NCBI RefSeq assembly: GCF_001612765.1 | Contig: NZ_BDBB01000017.1 | Coordinates: 62,001-126,000, forward strand | DNA: 64,000 nt | Source: Nocardia arthritidis NBRC 100137 | Lineage (GTDB): Bacteria; Actinomycetota; Actinomycetes; Mycobacteriales; Mycobacteriaceae | Direction: 5' to 3' | Part shown: one piece after another, positions 51,130 through 60,762 of the stretch | Layout of the letters: each line of letters starts with the position of its first letter | Position numbering within the stretch: the first letter of the stretch is position 1 | Translations under genes and position numbers: made by a program | Notes under the pieces: model-generated | Databases searched by the model: none | What the model was told of the DNA's origin: nothing | The model's input: only the letters and a program-made list of their open reading frames with translations

Positions 51130-53059
51130 TGATCTCGATAGCGAAGGAACTCGCCGATTCGGACCCGGCGGCCGCGCAGGCCACCTTCGCCGCCGCGCAG
51201 GAAATCGCGGACAGGGCGGCGACCATCGCGAAATTGGCCGCCGCGCAGGCGCATCGAGGATTTTTCGAGGCGGCCGAGCGCACCGCGGCGACCATCGCGA
51301 ACAAGGGCACACGGTCCGAAGCCATCGCGTCGATCGCCATCGCTCGGACCGATCGAGGTGATTTCGACGCGGCGCTGACATCGCTCACCGACCTGCCGGG
51401 CAGACAGGCGGCGGAGGTCGTGGAACATGTCGCGATCCGACTTGCCCGAGACGGACGCTACGGGGAGGCCAGGGCCGCCGCGGAGGCCGAGCGCGTACGG
51501 CGGTGGGCCCTGCCTCTGATGCCGATGATCCTCGCTCGCGCGCGCGCCGACAATGCGGAATTCGAGGACGCCGTGTCCACACTTCCCGAAATCGCCAACA
51601 CATCGGATCGCGACGAATGTCGGGTGTATCTCGCGGAGAAGATGATCAAGGCCGGGTTGTTCGACGAGGCGCTGACCGTCGCGCAGGCATCGACGGATGA
51701 GTCCATTCGATCGACCATCGCCGCGCGGGTCGCTCGCACGCAGACCCGTGCGGGGCTGTTGGACGCCGCGTTGCGTACCAGCCGATCGATCGTGCAGGCG
51801 CGTCCCAGAGCGGAATGCCTGACGCTGATCGCCGAAGCGCTGACCGACCGGGACGACCATGATCGAGCCAGACACGTCCTGGAGTCCGCGATCAATGTCC
51901 TGGCGGTCATCACCGATGAGCAGGTCTACGCGCAAAGCCTTGCTCATATCGCGCTGGCGCAAACCATGGCGGGCGATTACGCGGAAGGGCAGTCCACGAT
52001 TCGTCTGGTTTCGGTCGGTCGAGTGCGGCGGCTGACGCTCGCCCATATAGCGCGGGTACTGGCCGAAGGCGGATCGCCCGAGAGTCGGTCGCTCATCGCG
52101 GACACCACCACGAGCGTGCAGCGTGCGACGATTGAGAGGCGACATAGTCGGTCCTACTGGACATCGACAGCTTTCGCGAGCTATTGGTCCGATCCCTCGG
52201 TGACGTCAGTCTTCCGCGCCGATTTTCTCAGTGAGATCGAATTCTCGGTCGAGACCAGCCGCCGAGCCGCCGAATCGCGTGCTGTCAGTGGCGTGGTGCC
52301 CAACTGGTGCGAGCGTACGCGGAGACGGGTGATTTCGTCCGCGCGACAGAACTTCTGGCGAGTATTTCGGTCGATCGGACGGCCATCGATACCTCGGTGT
52401 ATCTCGCGCGAGCACGGCTCGCCGCCGGTTCGAAGAAGCAGGCCGAGAGAATTCTGGCCGATGCGGTCGAGTCGGCACTCGCCGTCGAGTCGGTCCCGAG
52501 CCGGGTCGACCTCTTGTCCCACATCGCGCGAATCCAGGCGCTGGCCGGCAGCCACGGCCTTGCCCGCGAGAGTATCGCCGCGGCCTCGGAGGCGGCCTCG
52601 ATGCTGGAATCGGGCATCGTTGCGGGGGAATGTTTGGCACATATCGCCAGAGCGCAGGCGGTGGTGGGCGACCGCAACGCGGCGGTCGCCACCGCCGACG
52701 CCGCGCGAACCTCGGTCGTTTTGAGTGGCGCCGACGAGAACTCGTCGGAGGTCCTCGCGCATATCGCGCACGCCTACAGCGCCGCGGGCGAACTCGATTC
52801 GGCGCGGGAGGTTTTGAGGGAGGCGATGGGCTGCGCGAGCCGTGCTGATTCCATGACGTTGATCGCTTTGGTCGCGCATCGAACGGGGGCAAGGGAATTG
52901 GCGGTGTCAGCGGTGCTCGCCGCCCTTTCCTGTCCTGGCTGGCCCGTAGCGCTGCAAGCGGTGGCACTGCTCGACAAGAACGCCGTCGGCGCGGTGGCCG
53001 CCACCTACATCGAGCAGGCCGCCCGCATGACCGCTACCGGAAAAGCGCAGTTGACTTGA
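51130..53059 (+). pseudogene. Helical-repeat (TPR/SEL1-like) protein, frameshifted
   Basis: About 640 codons encode repeated helix pairs of roughly 30-35 residues rich in Ala, Arg and Glu. Examples are AKELADSDPAAAQATFAAAQ, AIASIAIARTDRGDFDAALT, LIAEALTDRDDHDRARHVLE and LAHIARAQAVVGDRNAAVAT. A frame change near 52290 interrupts the array before RAYAETGDFVRATELLASIS. No start codon of its own is evident, since the repeats fuse to the end of the broken ligase. TPR-like arrays bind proteins. Nothing else about its role can be stated. Confidence 0.6.
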
Positions 53060-53093
53060 TCCCACGTGAGGTTGGTTCGCCGGCGTCCTCTAA

Positions 53094-53681
53094 TACTGCA
53101 ACGGCAGTCAGGTGAGTGGGTATCCGCGTCGTCGGTAGTGGGATAGGCGGGCTTGGTGTTGTCGTCGGCGTCGCCAGGTCGACCATGCCCAGACGCGGTG
53201 AGTGCAGCGGATGGCGGGTAGGAGCAGGGCGATGGTGAGGCGTCGGATCTCCGGTAGCGTGAGGCCGATCATGCCTTCTTCGCTGGCAGTGGTTCCCCTT
53301 TTGCGGCAACGGCTTTCGCCCCGGTGACCCAGGCCAGGGCGAGCATGGACAGGGTGATGTGGGCATACCAGGCCCGCTAGCTGCGGACCTGGTAGTGGTC
53401 CAGGCCGGCTTCGTTCTTGGCCTGCTGAAAACACTCCTCGATCCGCCACCGCGACTCCGCGATCCACGCCAGATCAGCGATCGTGGACCGGCGTGGCCCG
53501 TAGCAGACGTAGTAGGCGATCTCGCCGGGGTCAGTGATGCTGCGACGGGCCAGGAGCCAGTGCCCGCAGCCGGGTTCCCAGCCAATACGGATCGGGACCC
53601 GCGCCCAGTCGTAGTCGCGTCGCCCGTGCGCACCGGCACCGGACGACGAGGACACCCACTCACCTGACTGCCGTTGCAGTA
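53094..53681. mobile_element. IS701-type relic with intact ends and CTAA target duplication
   Basis: Perfect 28-base terminal inverted repeats (53094-53121 and 53654-53681) begin TACTGCAACGGCAG. They are flanked by CTAA at 53090-53093 and 53682-53685. A four-base YTAR duplication is characteristic of the IS701 family. Inside, the reverse strand holds only the C-terminal part of the transposase (SSGAGAHGRRDYDWARVPIR, YYVCYGPRRSTIADLAWIAE, SRWRIEECFQQAKNEAGLDH) with stops. At 588 bp it is internally deleted and needs a full-length relative to move. Confidence 0.85.
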
Positions 53682-53764
53682 CTAAATCACAAATCCTGCG
53701 ACTACGCTCGAACGCGCGATCGCTCGCGAATTCTAGGCAGCGGCACATCGTCCGCCACCTTCCG

Positions 53765-54810
53765 CTACAGGCGGACGAGAGGGTGGCGCTCGCCGGTGAG
53801 CGCGACCAGCACTTCGGCGACTGTGCCTAGTCGGCGAGGATCGTACCGCTCGCTACCCTCAGTACGGTCGACGTATGTGTGGCCGCACTTGAACAGGTTC
53901 ACAGCGGAGCGCCCGAATTGATTCTTGACGAATTCTTCCGTGGTGCGGCGAATTGATTCTTGACGAATTCTTCCGTGGTGCGGCCGATCCAATCCATGTT
54001 CACCTGTAGTTCCTCAGCCCAGGAGAGTTCATCACGGAACCGACGGACGAGGTATTGGTAGCGAGCAAGAGCGACCGGCGCTCCGTCGCGGTACCGCAGT
54101 ACCCGCTCGGTGACGTTGCGACCACCGCGGTTCCTTACGTGATCGAGCAGGCGGTGCATCAGGGTGGGGGAGATGGGTTGCCACCGGATCGCGCCGCCTC
54201 GTTCGTGGAGTTTCACCAGGCAGTCGTCGCGTTCGAGGTCCTCGATGGCCAGGGTGAGGACGGAGTTTCTTCGGCAGGCTGTTTCGATGTGTAGCCGAAG
54301 GATGAATGCGTCGAGTTCGGTGTCATCGCCGGTCGTCGAGGCCACGCGGCCGAGGTCTCTGATCTGGTCGAGACTCAGTGGACGGGCTGGTCCGGAAGCC
54401 TGGGATGTCCTGCGGGCTTTGACGGCCGGATTCGCATCCGGCTGGATCAGGCCGTCGGTCTCTGCGTTCTGGTAAAGGAAGCGTAGCGCCGCGATGAAGT
54501 TGGCTTCTGCCCCGTGGCCGCCTTTGCTGTTGGCTCGCGTGGCAGCTCGGCGCCGATGCTGGGCCGCGACCCCCTCGATTTCCGCTACCGTCAGAGAGTC
54601 GAGAAGTCGTTCGCCCCATTCTGTTTCGATGATCGGCCAGTAGGATCGGTAATGACTTGAGCCTTCTGGCTTCTTGATGGTGAGTCGCTGGATGTACTGA
54701 CTGATCGTCGGTACGCGCGTTCGATCGGCTTGCCCGGATGCCAGATCGTCAAGGCTCAACCCTAGCGAAGCCACGAACCGTAGCGCGGCCTGGACGTCAT
54801 CGTGCTTCAT
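53765..54810 (-). pseudogene. Tyrosine recombinase (integrase), frameshifted by a tandem duplication
   Basis: From the ATG at 54810 the reverse strand encodes a core-binding domain (VPTISQYIQRLTIKKPEGSS, SLTVAEIEGVAAQHRRRAAT) and a catalytic domain with the first arginine in RLHIETACRRNSVLTLAIED. The text then reaches DELSWAEELQVNMDWIGRTT. A 35-base tandem duplication at 53915-53984 shifts the frame and ends the protein early at 53899. Without it the reading would continue GRSAVNLFKCGHTYVDRTEG to LVALTGERHPLVRL, stopping at 53765. The neighbouring tRNA-Leu 3' end is the expected integration site. Confidence 0.8.
53915..53984. repeat. 35-bp perfect tandem duplication
   Basis: Two identical 35-base units, each starting GAATTGATTCTTGACGAATT, lie head to tail. 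Because 35 is not a multiple of three, the second unit destroys the integrase reading frame. Removal of one unit restores a longer protein with a normal-looking C terminus, so the duplication looks recent. Confidence 0.92.
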
Positions 54811-55154
54811 GCGCCAACCGCCTCGAACAGATCCGGGCGATACGACCACAGCGCCGCACCGACGGCGCGGAGAGGGCAGATCACCAGAACATCGCTGTCG
54901 AGCCCACCGGCCATCAGAACCCGCTGTCCGGTCCGCAGACGCGAGGCGCGCCGCGCCGCGACCGGGAGGAACAGGTAGCCGTTCGCCGCCACCGATGACT
55001 CGCTCTCGGGCGCACGGGTGATTCGCAGTAGTCCCTGGCTGGGCTCGATCGACAGCGGTTGACCAACTTGCCAGCCGAGGCTTTTGATCACCGATCGGTC
55101 ACCCAACCGGCCCGCCGGATCGATCGTTGTCGTTGCACAAGTGAACTCACCCAT
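54807..55154 (-). CDS. AbrB/SpoVT-like DNA-binding domain protein
   Basis: About 115 residues from an ATG at 55154 (the frame is open further upstream, so the true start is uncertain). MGEFTCATTTIDPAGRLGDR and SVIKSLGWQVGQPLSIEPSQ form a swapped-hairpin AbrB-type fold, and a second half-repeat reads YLFLPVAARRASRLRTGQRV. Its stop overlaps the integrase ATG, so the two are translationally coupled. Similar small genes often precede integrases of actinobacterial elements and may regulate excision. Confidence 0.65.
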   Translation of the reverse strand: MGEFTCATTTIDPAGRLGDRSVIKSLGWQVGQPLSIEPSQGLLRITRAPESESSVAANGYLFLPVAARRASRLRTGQRVLMAGGLDSDVLVICPLRAVGAALWSYRPDLFEAVGA

Positions 55155-56209
55155 CGGCGGCGCCGGCAACTCCACAGGGAAAGCGAACGGAACCGCTGCC
55201 GTTAGAGCCTGCTGCGCCACTGTTGGAGCGTTCACAGCACTATCTGCACCCTCGAGCTCGCCGCGGGCCTTGCTGTCGGCACCCGCAGGACCGTACGTCG
55301 AGCCGTACGTCGAGGATCCCGACGACTCCGCGTTCGAGACGGCCCCGTATCTCCGCCCATAATCGAATGGCAAGCTGCCAGAGTCTGTTTCCACGCTTCG
55401 ATAACTCCATCTCGATTTTGTCGACGATCCGCCGCGCGGCAAGTTCGCACCTGCCCGGCAATCCCTACATCCGCTCCTGCAACCGACTGGTGGCCCCGGC
55501 CCTGGACATTTCCTGCCGACACCGGCACCCACCACTCGCAGGAGCAACCCCAGATTCGGACGTGCGTGCCGCACATCACGCCGCGAATCACCGGTAGTAG
55601 CGGCACGAAACATGCGGCATCCCAACCACTTCGAAGCATCCTGGTGAATGCGGTGAAGATCAAGGTCCAGAGCACGAAGATCAGACAGGGAGGACGTACC
55701 TTGCACGACCTTGCGGCGCGATCGATTCATCAGGTGCCTTCCATCCCCGACAGCTGAGAAGACGACCACACTGGGTGACGTTGTCGACTCCAGCAGGAGA
55801 AGCCGACCACCACCCACCCCGCAGACCGCAGCGACACCCTGCGGAGAGCAGAGGGCCGACATGCAGCAACCCGCCGACACAGCCAACCCGAGCCATGCTC
55901 CCGCTACTCTGCCGTCCGACCGACCCGCCCGCTCGACAGGTCCGCGGCCGCCGACCGATGCCTCCTCGGCCACCGACATAAGAAACACAGCCGCCGCCAG
56001 TCTGCGACGCGCTCTTTGCCGTAAGAATCGTTCCGCGCTCCAACCGGCGCGTTGCCGTCGCATCACCGCGCGGCCCGCACATCCATGCCGCTGCTGCTGC
56101 TTTCGAGCGGAGATCTGCGCAAATTTGCAGATCGACGGTGTCCGAATGCACCCCGTGGGCCGAAAAAGAATGCATCCTCTGCAAATTTGCGGAGAATGCA
56201 TGACAAAAG
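55155..56209. other. Integrase upstream region without a supported gene
   Basis: Reading frames here are long only because of high G+C, and none resembles a known family. From 56100 to 56209 base composition drops and short repeats appear (listed separately). The part near 55155-55380 may include the true start of the AbrB-like gene. Confidence 0.4.
56119..56200. repeat. Repeat cluster beside the tRNA: candidate attachment/arm sites
   Basis: The palindrome GCAAATTTGC occurs at 56119-56128 and 56181-56190. The word GAATGCA occurs three times, at 56144, 56168 and 56194, about 25 bases apart. The cluster ends 10 bases from the tRNA 3' end. This is where integrase arm sites or excision-factor sites of a tRNA-integrated element would lie. 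Confidence 0.6.
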
Positions 56210-56294
56210 TGTCCGGAGGGGGACTTGAACCCCCACGCCCGATAAAGGGCACTAGCACCTCAAGCTAGCGCGTCTGCCATTCCGCCACCCGGAC
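56210..56294 (-). tRNA. tRNA-Leu (anticodon GAG)
   Basis: The reverse strand folds into a complete class II tRNA: acceptor GTCCGGG with TCCGGAC, D-arm TGGCGGAATGGCAGACGC, anticodon stem CTAGC/GCTAG around loop TTGAGGT (anticodon GAG, reading CUC/CUU), a long variable arm TGCCCTTTATCGGGCG typical of leucine, and T-arm GGGGGTTCAAGTCCCCC. CCA is not encoded. Its 3' end faces the integrase, as expected for an integration site. Confidence 0.93.
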
Positions 56295-57176
56295 CGGTGT
56301 GCTCAGCAAGATTATCGGATCACTCCGCGTGGACCAAATCGCGGCTGGACCTGCGGATTCTCGAGCGTGTCGGGATGGGCGGTCGCACGACTATCCGTGT
56401 GGGCCGGAGGCCGATGAGGCGCCGTTCGGTGAAATGTCATGATCGGCATGTCGGGCTATGCGATCACGCGGACGGCGTGCGGCTCCGACGCGGCTCGACA
56501 GCGCGGCCGAAGGTAGCGTGACCGGGATGCCGTCCGCGTGATCGCTGGCCGATCGGACCCGTTGCGCTGCGGATACAAGTAGCTGGTACCCGATCTCTCG
56601 GTGTACGCGTTGATGTGCCCGAAGGGGTCCAGCTGGGTTCGCATGCCATTTCCGGTGCGCGCTCGCCGCCACCGCCCGCAACGGAATGCCGGCGGCACTT
56701 GGCCCCGGTGGCTGCACCGTGACGGTATCGATCGGTGCGCCGGACCTCGGGCCGATCATGCGGCGCGAACGCAGACTGCACAGGGCGACGATGATCGACC
56801 TTCGACGGCCCGTACCCCTCCTCGAGCACCTCCGACCTTGCCCGTCGGGCGCGTACCCATGGCGCGCCCACCGCAACCACGACGGGCCGGTGGGTGTTCG
56901 ACCGACTCCTCGCAGTTGGTGAGGGGCTGCGCAGGGTGGCGGTGGCCAGTGCCACGCACTCGGCGCTGTTTCCGGCCGTGAGGAACCGAGCCCGTTCACG
57001 CGTCTTCTACTCGAGGTTTCCTGCGGTGCGCGGATACGAGCGCCCCGACGTTGCCAGTTCCAGGCAGGGACGAGCTCGGTATTCCCATCGAGACCGCGTG
57101 GGATTACCGGACTGATCGGCACCACACGGATGTTCTGCTGGAAGAGGTCGCGGTGAGGGACGCCGAGTAGTTCAGA
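56295..57176. other. Gene-poor stretch between tRNA-Leu and the LysR gene
   Basis: No frame gives a recognisable protein. A short plus-strand tail near 57075-57170 (GIPIETAWDYRTDRHHTDVL, then a stop) looks protein-like and may be the end of a lost gene. The rest is probably decayed coding sequence. Confidence 0.4.
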
Positions 57177-58121
57177 TCACCGATGCGGGAGAACGGGAAG
57201 GACCCCGCGGGCCCGCTCGATCCGCTCCGCGCATCGCACGAGAGCTTCCACCGCGTCCGTGGGCGGGGTCTCCCGGCGCCAGATGGCGCGGAACCGGCGG
57301 GTGAGCAGTGCGGCGTCCGCGACCGGCACCCGCGCCACCCGGCCCGCGGTCAGCTCGGGTCCAGCGATCAGAGCGCTGAGCACCGAGGGCGCCATCGCGC
57401 CTCGGACCGCGCCCAGAATGGCTGCGGCGGAACCGAGTTCCGCGGCCGGGGGAGCGGGCGTGCAGTGCGCGGCGAGCATCTCCCACACCGTATCGCGAGT
57501 ACCGGACCCTGGCTCTCGCCACAGCAGCGGGGTGGCGGCCAGTTCGCGAAGCGTGACCGGCTCGGTGCGGCGCGCCCACGGATGGTCCGGCCCCACGATG
57601 ACGACCAGGTCGTCGGTGCCCAGCACCCGGCCGCTCAGACCGGCCGGAGGGTGTGGGCCCTCGACGAAACCGATGTCCGCCGCGCCCTCGCGCACCATGG
57701 CCTCCACCTGACGGCTGTTGCCGACCTCCAGCGCCACCACGGCGTCGGGCCGGACTGTCCGCAGGGCCGCCAGCCACTGTGGAATACGGTGATCGGCGAT
57801 AGTTTTGGAGGCCGCGATGCGCGCCCGCGGCGCCCGCTCGGCATGAAGACCCGCGACGGCGTTCGTGAACGCCTGCGCTGCCGCGAGCACCGTCCGCGCG
57901 TGCTCGACCACGGTGCGACCCGCGTCGGTGAGCGCCGAACCGGTCGGGCCGCGATCGAGCAGCCGCAGCCGTAACCGGCGCTCCAGCGCACTGATCCGCA
58001 TGCTGGCCGCCGGCTGGCTGATCCCCTGCCTGCGCGCGGCCGCGCCCAGACTGCCTGTCTCCGCCACCGAGACCAGCAGGTCCAGCACGGTGAGATCGGG
58101 AGTTTCAGGGCCCAAGGTCAT
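57177..58121 (-). CDS. LysR-family transcriptional regulator
   Basis: A 314-residue LTTR. The helix-turn-helix is LLVSVAETGSLGAAARRQGI and SQPAASMRISALERRLRLRL. A periplasmic-binding-like effector domain follows (IAASKTIADHRIPQWLAALR, LGTDDLVVIVGPDHPWARRT). It diverges from a YeiH-type transporter with only 11 bases between annotated starts, a classic LysR-target pair. The regulator resembles those linked to sulfur metabolism, but the ligand is unknown. The lack of a ribosome-binding site before the ATG suggests a leaderless message or a slightly later start. Confidence 0.9.
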   Translation of the reverse strand: MTLGPETPDLTVLDLLVSVAETGSLGAAARRQGISQPAASMRISALERRLRLRLLDRGPTGSALTDAGRTVVEHARTVLAAAQAFTNAVAGLHAERAPRARIAASKTIADHRIPQWLAALRTVRPDAVVALEVGNSRQVEAMVREGAADIGFVEGPHPPAGLSGRVLGTDDLVVIVGPDHPWARRTEPVTLRELAATPLLWREPGSGTRDTVWEMLAAHCTPAPPAAELGSAAAILGAVRGAMAPSVLSALIAGPELTAGRVARVPVADAALLTRRFRAIWRRETPPTDAVEALVRCAERIERARGVLPVLPHR

Positions 58122-58135
58122 AAGCCGAGCTTATG
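58119..58135. promoter_or_regulatory. Palindrome containing both start codons of the LysR/YeiH pair
   Basis: CATAAGCCGAGCTTATG is a perfect seven-base dyad whose outer triplets are the ATG of lysR (reverse) and of the transporter (forward). The inner ATAAG/CTTAT fits the T-N11-A shape of LysR boxes. One bound regulator would cover the start of both genes. Confidence 0.65.
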
Positions 58136-59200
58136 ACGTCGGTGGGAATCGTGGTCTACCAGGCAAGCGCCGCTGCGGCCACCATCGGGCAGGTGAACAC
58201 GCTGCACCGATTCGTCCCCGGCCTGGCGCTGGCCGCGTTCCTCGCTACTCTGTCCACCGTCGCCGGGCGCCTCGTTCCAGCGGTCGGCGCGCCGGTGACC
58301 GCCCTCACCGCCGGCATCCTCATCGGCGCGCTCGCGCGCGGCGGGGGGACCGACACCGGGCGGTTCGCGCCCGGCCTGGCGTTCACCCGCGATCGCGTAC
58401 TCGCCTGCGCCGTCGTGCTGCTCGGCCTGGACCTGCCCGTCGACGCGGTACTCACCGTCGGCCGCGACACCGCAGTCGTGCTACTGGGCACGCTGCTGGC
58501 AGGCGCGGTCGCGGCGGTGTTCGTGGGCCGATTACTCGCACTGCACCGCGAGTCGGAGATCCTGATCGCGGCCGGCACCACCATCTGCGGAGCATCCGCC
58601 ATAGCCGCGGTCACCGCGGTCATCGCGCCCGCACGGGACCGGGTGGCGTACGCGCTCGGCACCATCTTCGTCTTCAATATCGTTGCGGTGCTCGTCTATC
58701 CGCCACTGGGACGGATGCTCGGCCTCTCGCAGCAGGCGTTCGGTCTGTGGGCTGGCACCGCGATCAACGACACCTCCTCGGTGCTCGCCGCCGGTGTGGC
58801 GTTCGGACCGGTGGCCGCGTCGTTCGCGGTGATCGTCAAACTGGCGCGCAGCCTCATGATCGTGCCGCTGTGCATCGGGCTGCACTTCACCGAGTGCCGC
58901 GTGCCCCGCCGGGACGCCGCTGGAACAGCCCCGATGTGGCGCACCATCCCGCTGTTCGTTGTGCTGTTCCTCGCCGCCTCGGTGATCGCCGGAACCGGGG
59001 TGCTGCCCGTGAGGTGGACTGTCGCGTCCACCGCGGTGAGCGGCTGGCTGGTCGCGGCGGTGCTGGCCGCCGTCGGCGCCTCGCTGGACTGGCGGCGCAT
59101 GCGCGCCACCGGCCCGCGCCCGCTGCTCTACGGCGGCATCCTCGGCCTGGTGCTCGCTGTCTCCGCCCTGCTGCTGCTCGCGGCGACCGGATGGACCTGA
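58133..59200 (+). CDS. YeiH/UPF0324-family membrane transporter (putative sulfate exporter)
   Basis: A protein of up to 355 residues with about ten hydrophobic helices. Characteristic text is GLALAAFLATLSTVAGRLVP, ALTAGILIGALARGGG, AGTTICGASAIAAVTAVIAP, GTAINDTSSVLAAGVAFG and VAASFAVIVKLARSLMIVPL. Family members are annotated as putative sulfate exporters but evidence is limited. A GTG at 58193 (VNTLHRFVPG) fits the start of the first helix better than the ATG at 58133. It is very probably controlled by the divergent LysR protein. Confidence 0.87.
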   Translation: MTSVGIVVYQASAAAATIGQVNTLHRFVPGLALAAFLATLSTVAGRLVPAVGAPVTALTAGILIGALARGGGTDTGRFAPGLAFTRDRVLACAVVLLGLDLPVDAVLTVGRDTAVVLLGTLLAGAVAAVFVGRLLALHRESEILIAAGTTICGASAIAAVTAVIAPARDRVAYALGTIFVFNIVAVLVYPPLGRMLGLSQQAFGLWAGTAINDTSSVLAAGVAFGPVAASFAVIVKLARSLMIVPLCIGLHFTECRVPRRDAAGTAPMWRTIPLFVVLFLAASVIAGTGVLPVRWTVASTAVSGWLVAAVLAAVGASLDWRRMRATGPRPLLYGGILGLVLAVSALLLLAATGWT

Positions 59201-59214
59201 TCACGCATACGGCC

Positions 59215-59690
59215 CGTCGGCCGAAGTTCGACGCCGAGAACTCGACGGCCTCGGGGCCTCGGCTCGTAGAGAGCCCCATAGCTCAGGTCGATGACGGCGT
59301 CGGTATCGAGATCGTCCGGCAGTTCGCCGTTGTCGATTCCGGCGGCGATGAGCACGCCCACGTCGGTACGCCGGCCGTCGAGGAACCGTTCGCGTAATGC
59401 CGTGGCCAGTTCGGGTCGTGCTGAGCGGCTGCGATCAAGGCGACGAACGGGCGCCTGGCCTCGGGGGAGTTCATCAACTGCGCCACGCGCCGGAGCTGGA
59501 TCCGCAACCGGGTCAGCGCATCGCCGTCGGCGGGAGCCTCCATCCGGTCGGCGAAGGCGTCGGTGAAGGCATCCATCGACACCGTTGTCTTGGTCGGCCA
59601 CCACCGATAGATGATGTTCTTGCTGACACCGGCCCCGGACGCGGACGCGCGATCCATGCCGGACTGACCGGACAACTCGCCGAGCTGCCC
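59215..59690 (-). pseudogene. TetR-family regulator, frameshifted and truncated
   Basis: The reverse strand gives the end of a TetR helix-turn-helix (MDRASASGAGVSKNIIYRWW, PTKTTVSMDAFTDAFADRME). The C-terminal ligand domain follows across a frameshift near 59400: PEARRPFVALIAAAQHDP, then ELATALRERFLDGRRTDVGV and IDNGELPDDLDTDAVIDLSY. The first helices are degraded or absent. It is probably inactive. Confidence 0.75.
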
Positions 59691-59697
59691 GAACCGG

Positions 59698-60117
59698 TCA
59701 CTGTCGCCTGATCCTCGGCGGCCGGGTACCGCGCCTCCGTCGCAGCGAGGGGGAACCGTCGAAGGCAGGCAGATACCGTCGGCAATCCAGGCACCACTGG
59801 GTAGTGGGAATCACTCGAAGGAGGTGGATCGGGATCTCGGTGTCGCAGCCGCGGCAGCGGCCGTAGCGGCCTGAGGTGATGAGGCTGATGGTTCCATCGA
59901 TGTCGGCCAACGCGTGCCGTGCGGCGACGGCCAATTTCTCGGCGACCTGCCGCCTGGCCACTTCCGCCGCCTCGGTGGGTTCGGCCGCGCGATCGATCTC
60001 GGCTTCGAGTTCGGCCAGTTGTCGCACTCGGAAGCGACGTTGCTGATCCAGTCCGGCTCGCAGCACCGGTAGGTGATCGGAAAAGCGTTCGGGTGAGGCG
60101 GTGTGTGCGGTAGTCAT
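59698..60117 (-). CDS. DksA/TraR-type zinc-finger protein
   Basis: A 139-residue protein with an N-terminal coiled coil (QLAELEAEIDRAAEPTEAAE) and a C4 zinc finger, CRGCDTEIPIHLLRVIPTTQ followed by WCLDC. The layout matches DksA/TraR proteins, which enter the RNA polymerase secondary channel. Actinobacterial members of this size are often general stress or redox-linked factors. A basic RRRRGTRPPRIRRQ tail is unusual. It stands alone, next to a CBS protein gene. Confidence 0.87.
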   Translation of the reverse strand: MTTAHTASPERFSDHLPVLRAGLDQQRRFRVRQLAELEAEIDRAAEPTEAAEVARRQVAEKLAVAARHALADIDGTISLITSGRYGRCRGCDTEIPIHLLRVIPTTQWCLDCRRYLPAFDGSPSLRRRRGTRPPRIRRQ

Positions 60118-60165
60118 CCGGGTCTCCAGGGCTGGTGGTTCGGAATGTGCTGGGCAGAGTCGGTG

Positions 60166-60762
60166 TCAGTGCGCGCCGGCGGCCGCAGCGGCCCGTCCGG
60201 CAGCGACGGTCACCGCGCGGATTCCGGGCACCGTGCGGGTCAGGGCGAGGGCGATGCGCCGTTCGGACTCGTCGGCGAACCGGCCGGAGACGGTGGCGTC
60301 ACCATCCTCGACAGTGACCTGCCAGCGCTGTGCGCCGGTGTATTGATCAAGCAGCTTCTGGGCGTCGGCCGCGAGTGCGTCGTCGGGGGTGAGCATGATT
60401 CGTAACGCGTCGCCGCGGCTGAACATCCCGACCACGCGGCCGTCGGCATCGACGACCGGCAGACTGCGGAGTCCGTGGCCCACCAGCCTGCTCATCACCT
60501 CGGCCAGCGCCGCGGCGGCGGGGATCGACACCGCCGGCGTGGTCATCACCGCACCGACCGTGCCGTCGAGTTCGCCGGTACGCAAGAGATCACCGCTGGT
60601 GATCACCCCGATGAGGCGATCGGCCTGGTCGAGAACCGGCAACGCCGCGTAGCCCAGTTCGGCGAGCATCAGCGCCGCGGCGCGTGCCGGATCGTCCTGC
60701 CGCACAGCAATGATCGGCCGTTGCATGACCTCACATACCTGCATGTTCCTCATGCCGTTCAA
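60166..60762 (-). CDS. Two CBS domains plus BON domain protein
   Basis: A 198-residue cytosolic protein. CBS1 (VCEVMQRPIIAVRQDDPARA to LIGVITSGDLL) and CBS2 (VGAVMTTPAVSIPAAAALAE to VVGMFSRGDALRIM) form a Bateman module that binds adenine nucleotides. The C-terminal stretch VTVEDGDATVSGRFADESER to VPGIRAVTVAAG is a BON domain. Similar proteins in mycobacteria respond to hypoxia or dormancy signals. It follows the DksA-like gene on the same strand. Confidence 0.88.
   Translation of the reverse strand: MNGMRNMQVCEVMQRPIIAVRQDDPARAAALMLAELGYAALPVLDQADRLIGVITSGDLLRTGELDGTVGAVMTTPAVSIPAAAALAEVMSRLVGHGLRSLPVVDADGRVVGMFSRGDALRIMLTPDDALAADAQKLLDQYTGAQRWQVTVEDGDATVSGRFADESERRIALALTRTVPGIRAVTVAAGRAAAAAGAH

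Noticed and set aside
56119..56200. CRISPR-like array suggested by regularly spaced GAATGCA words
   Set aside because: Repeat units are only seven bases and spacers are too short; position beside a tRNA and integrase fits attachment-site repeats better.
55232..56258. Long reverse frame extending upstream of the AbrB-like gene
   Set aside because: Only the last about 115 codons look like a protein family; the upstream part crosses the tRNA gene and repeat cluster.
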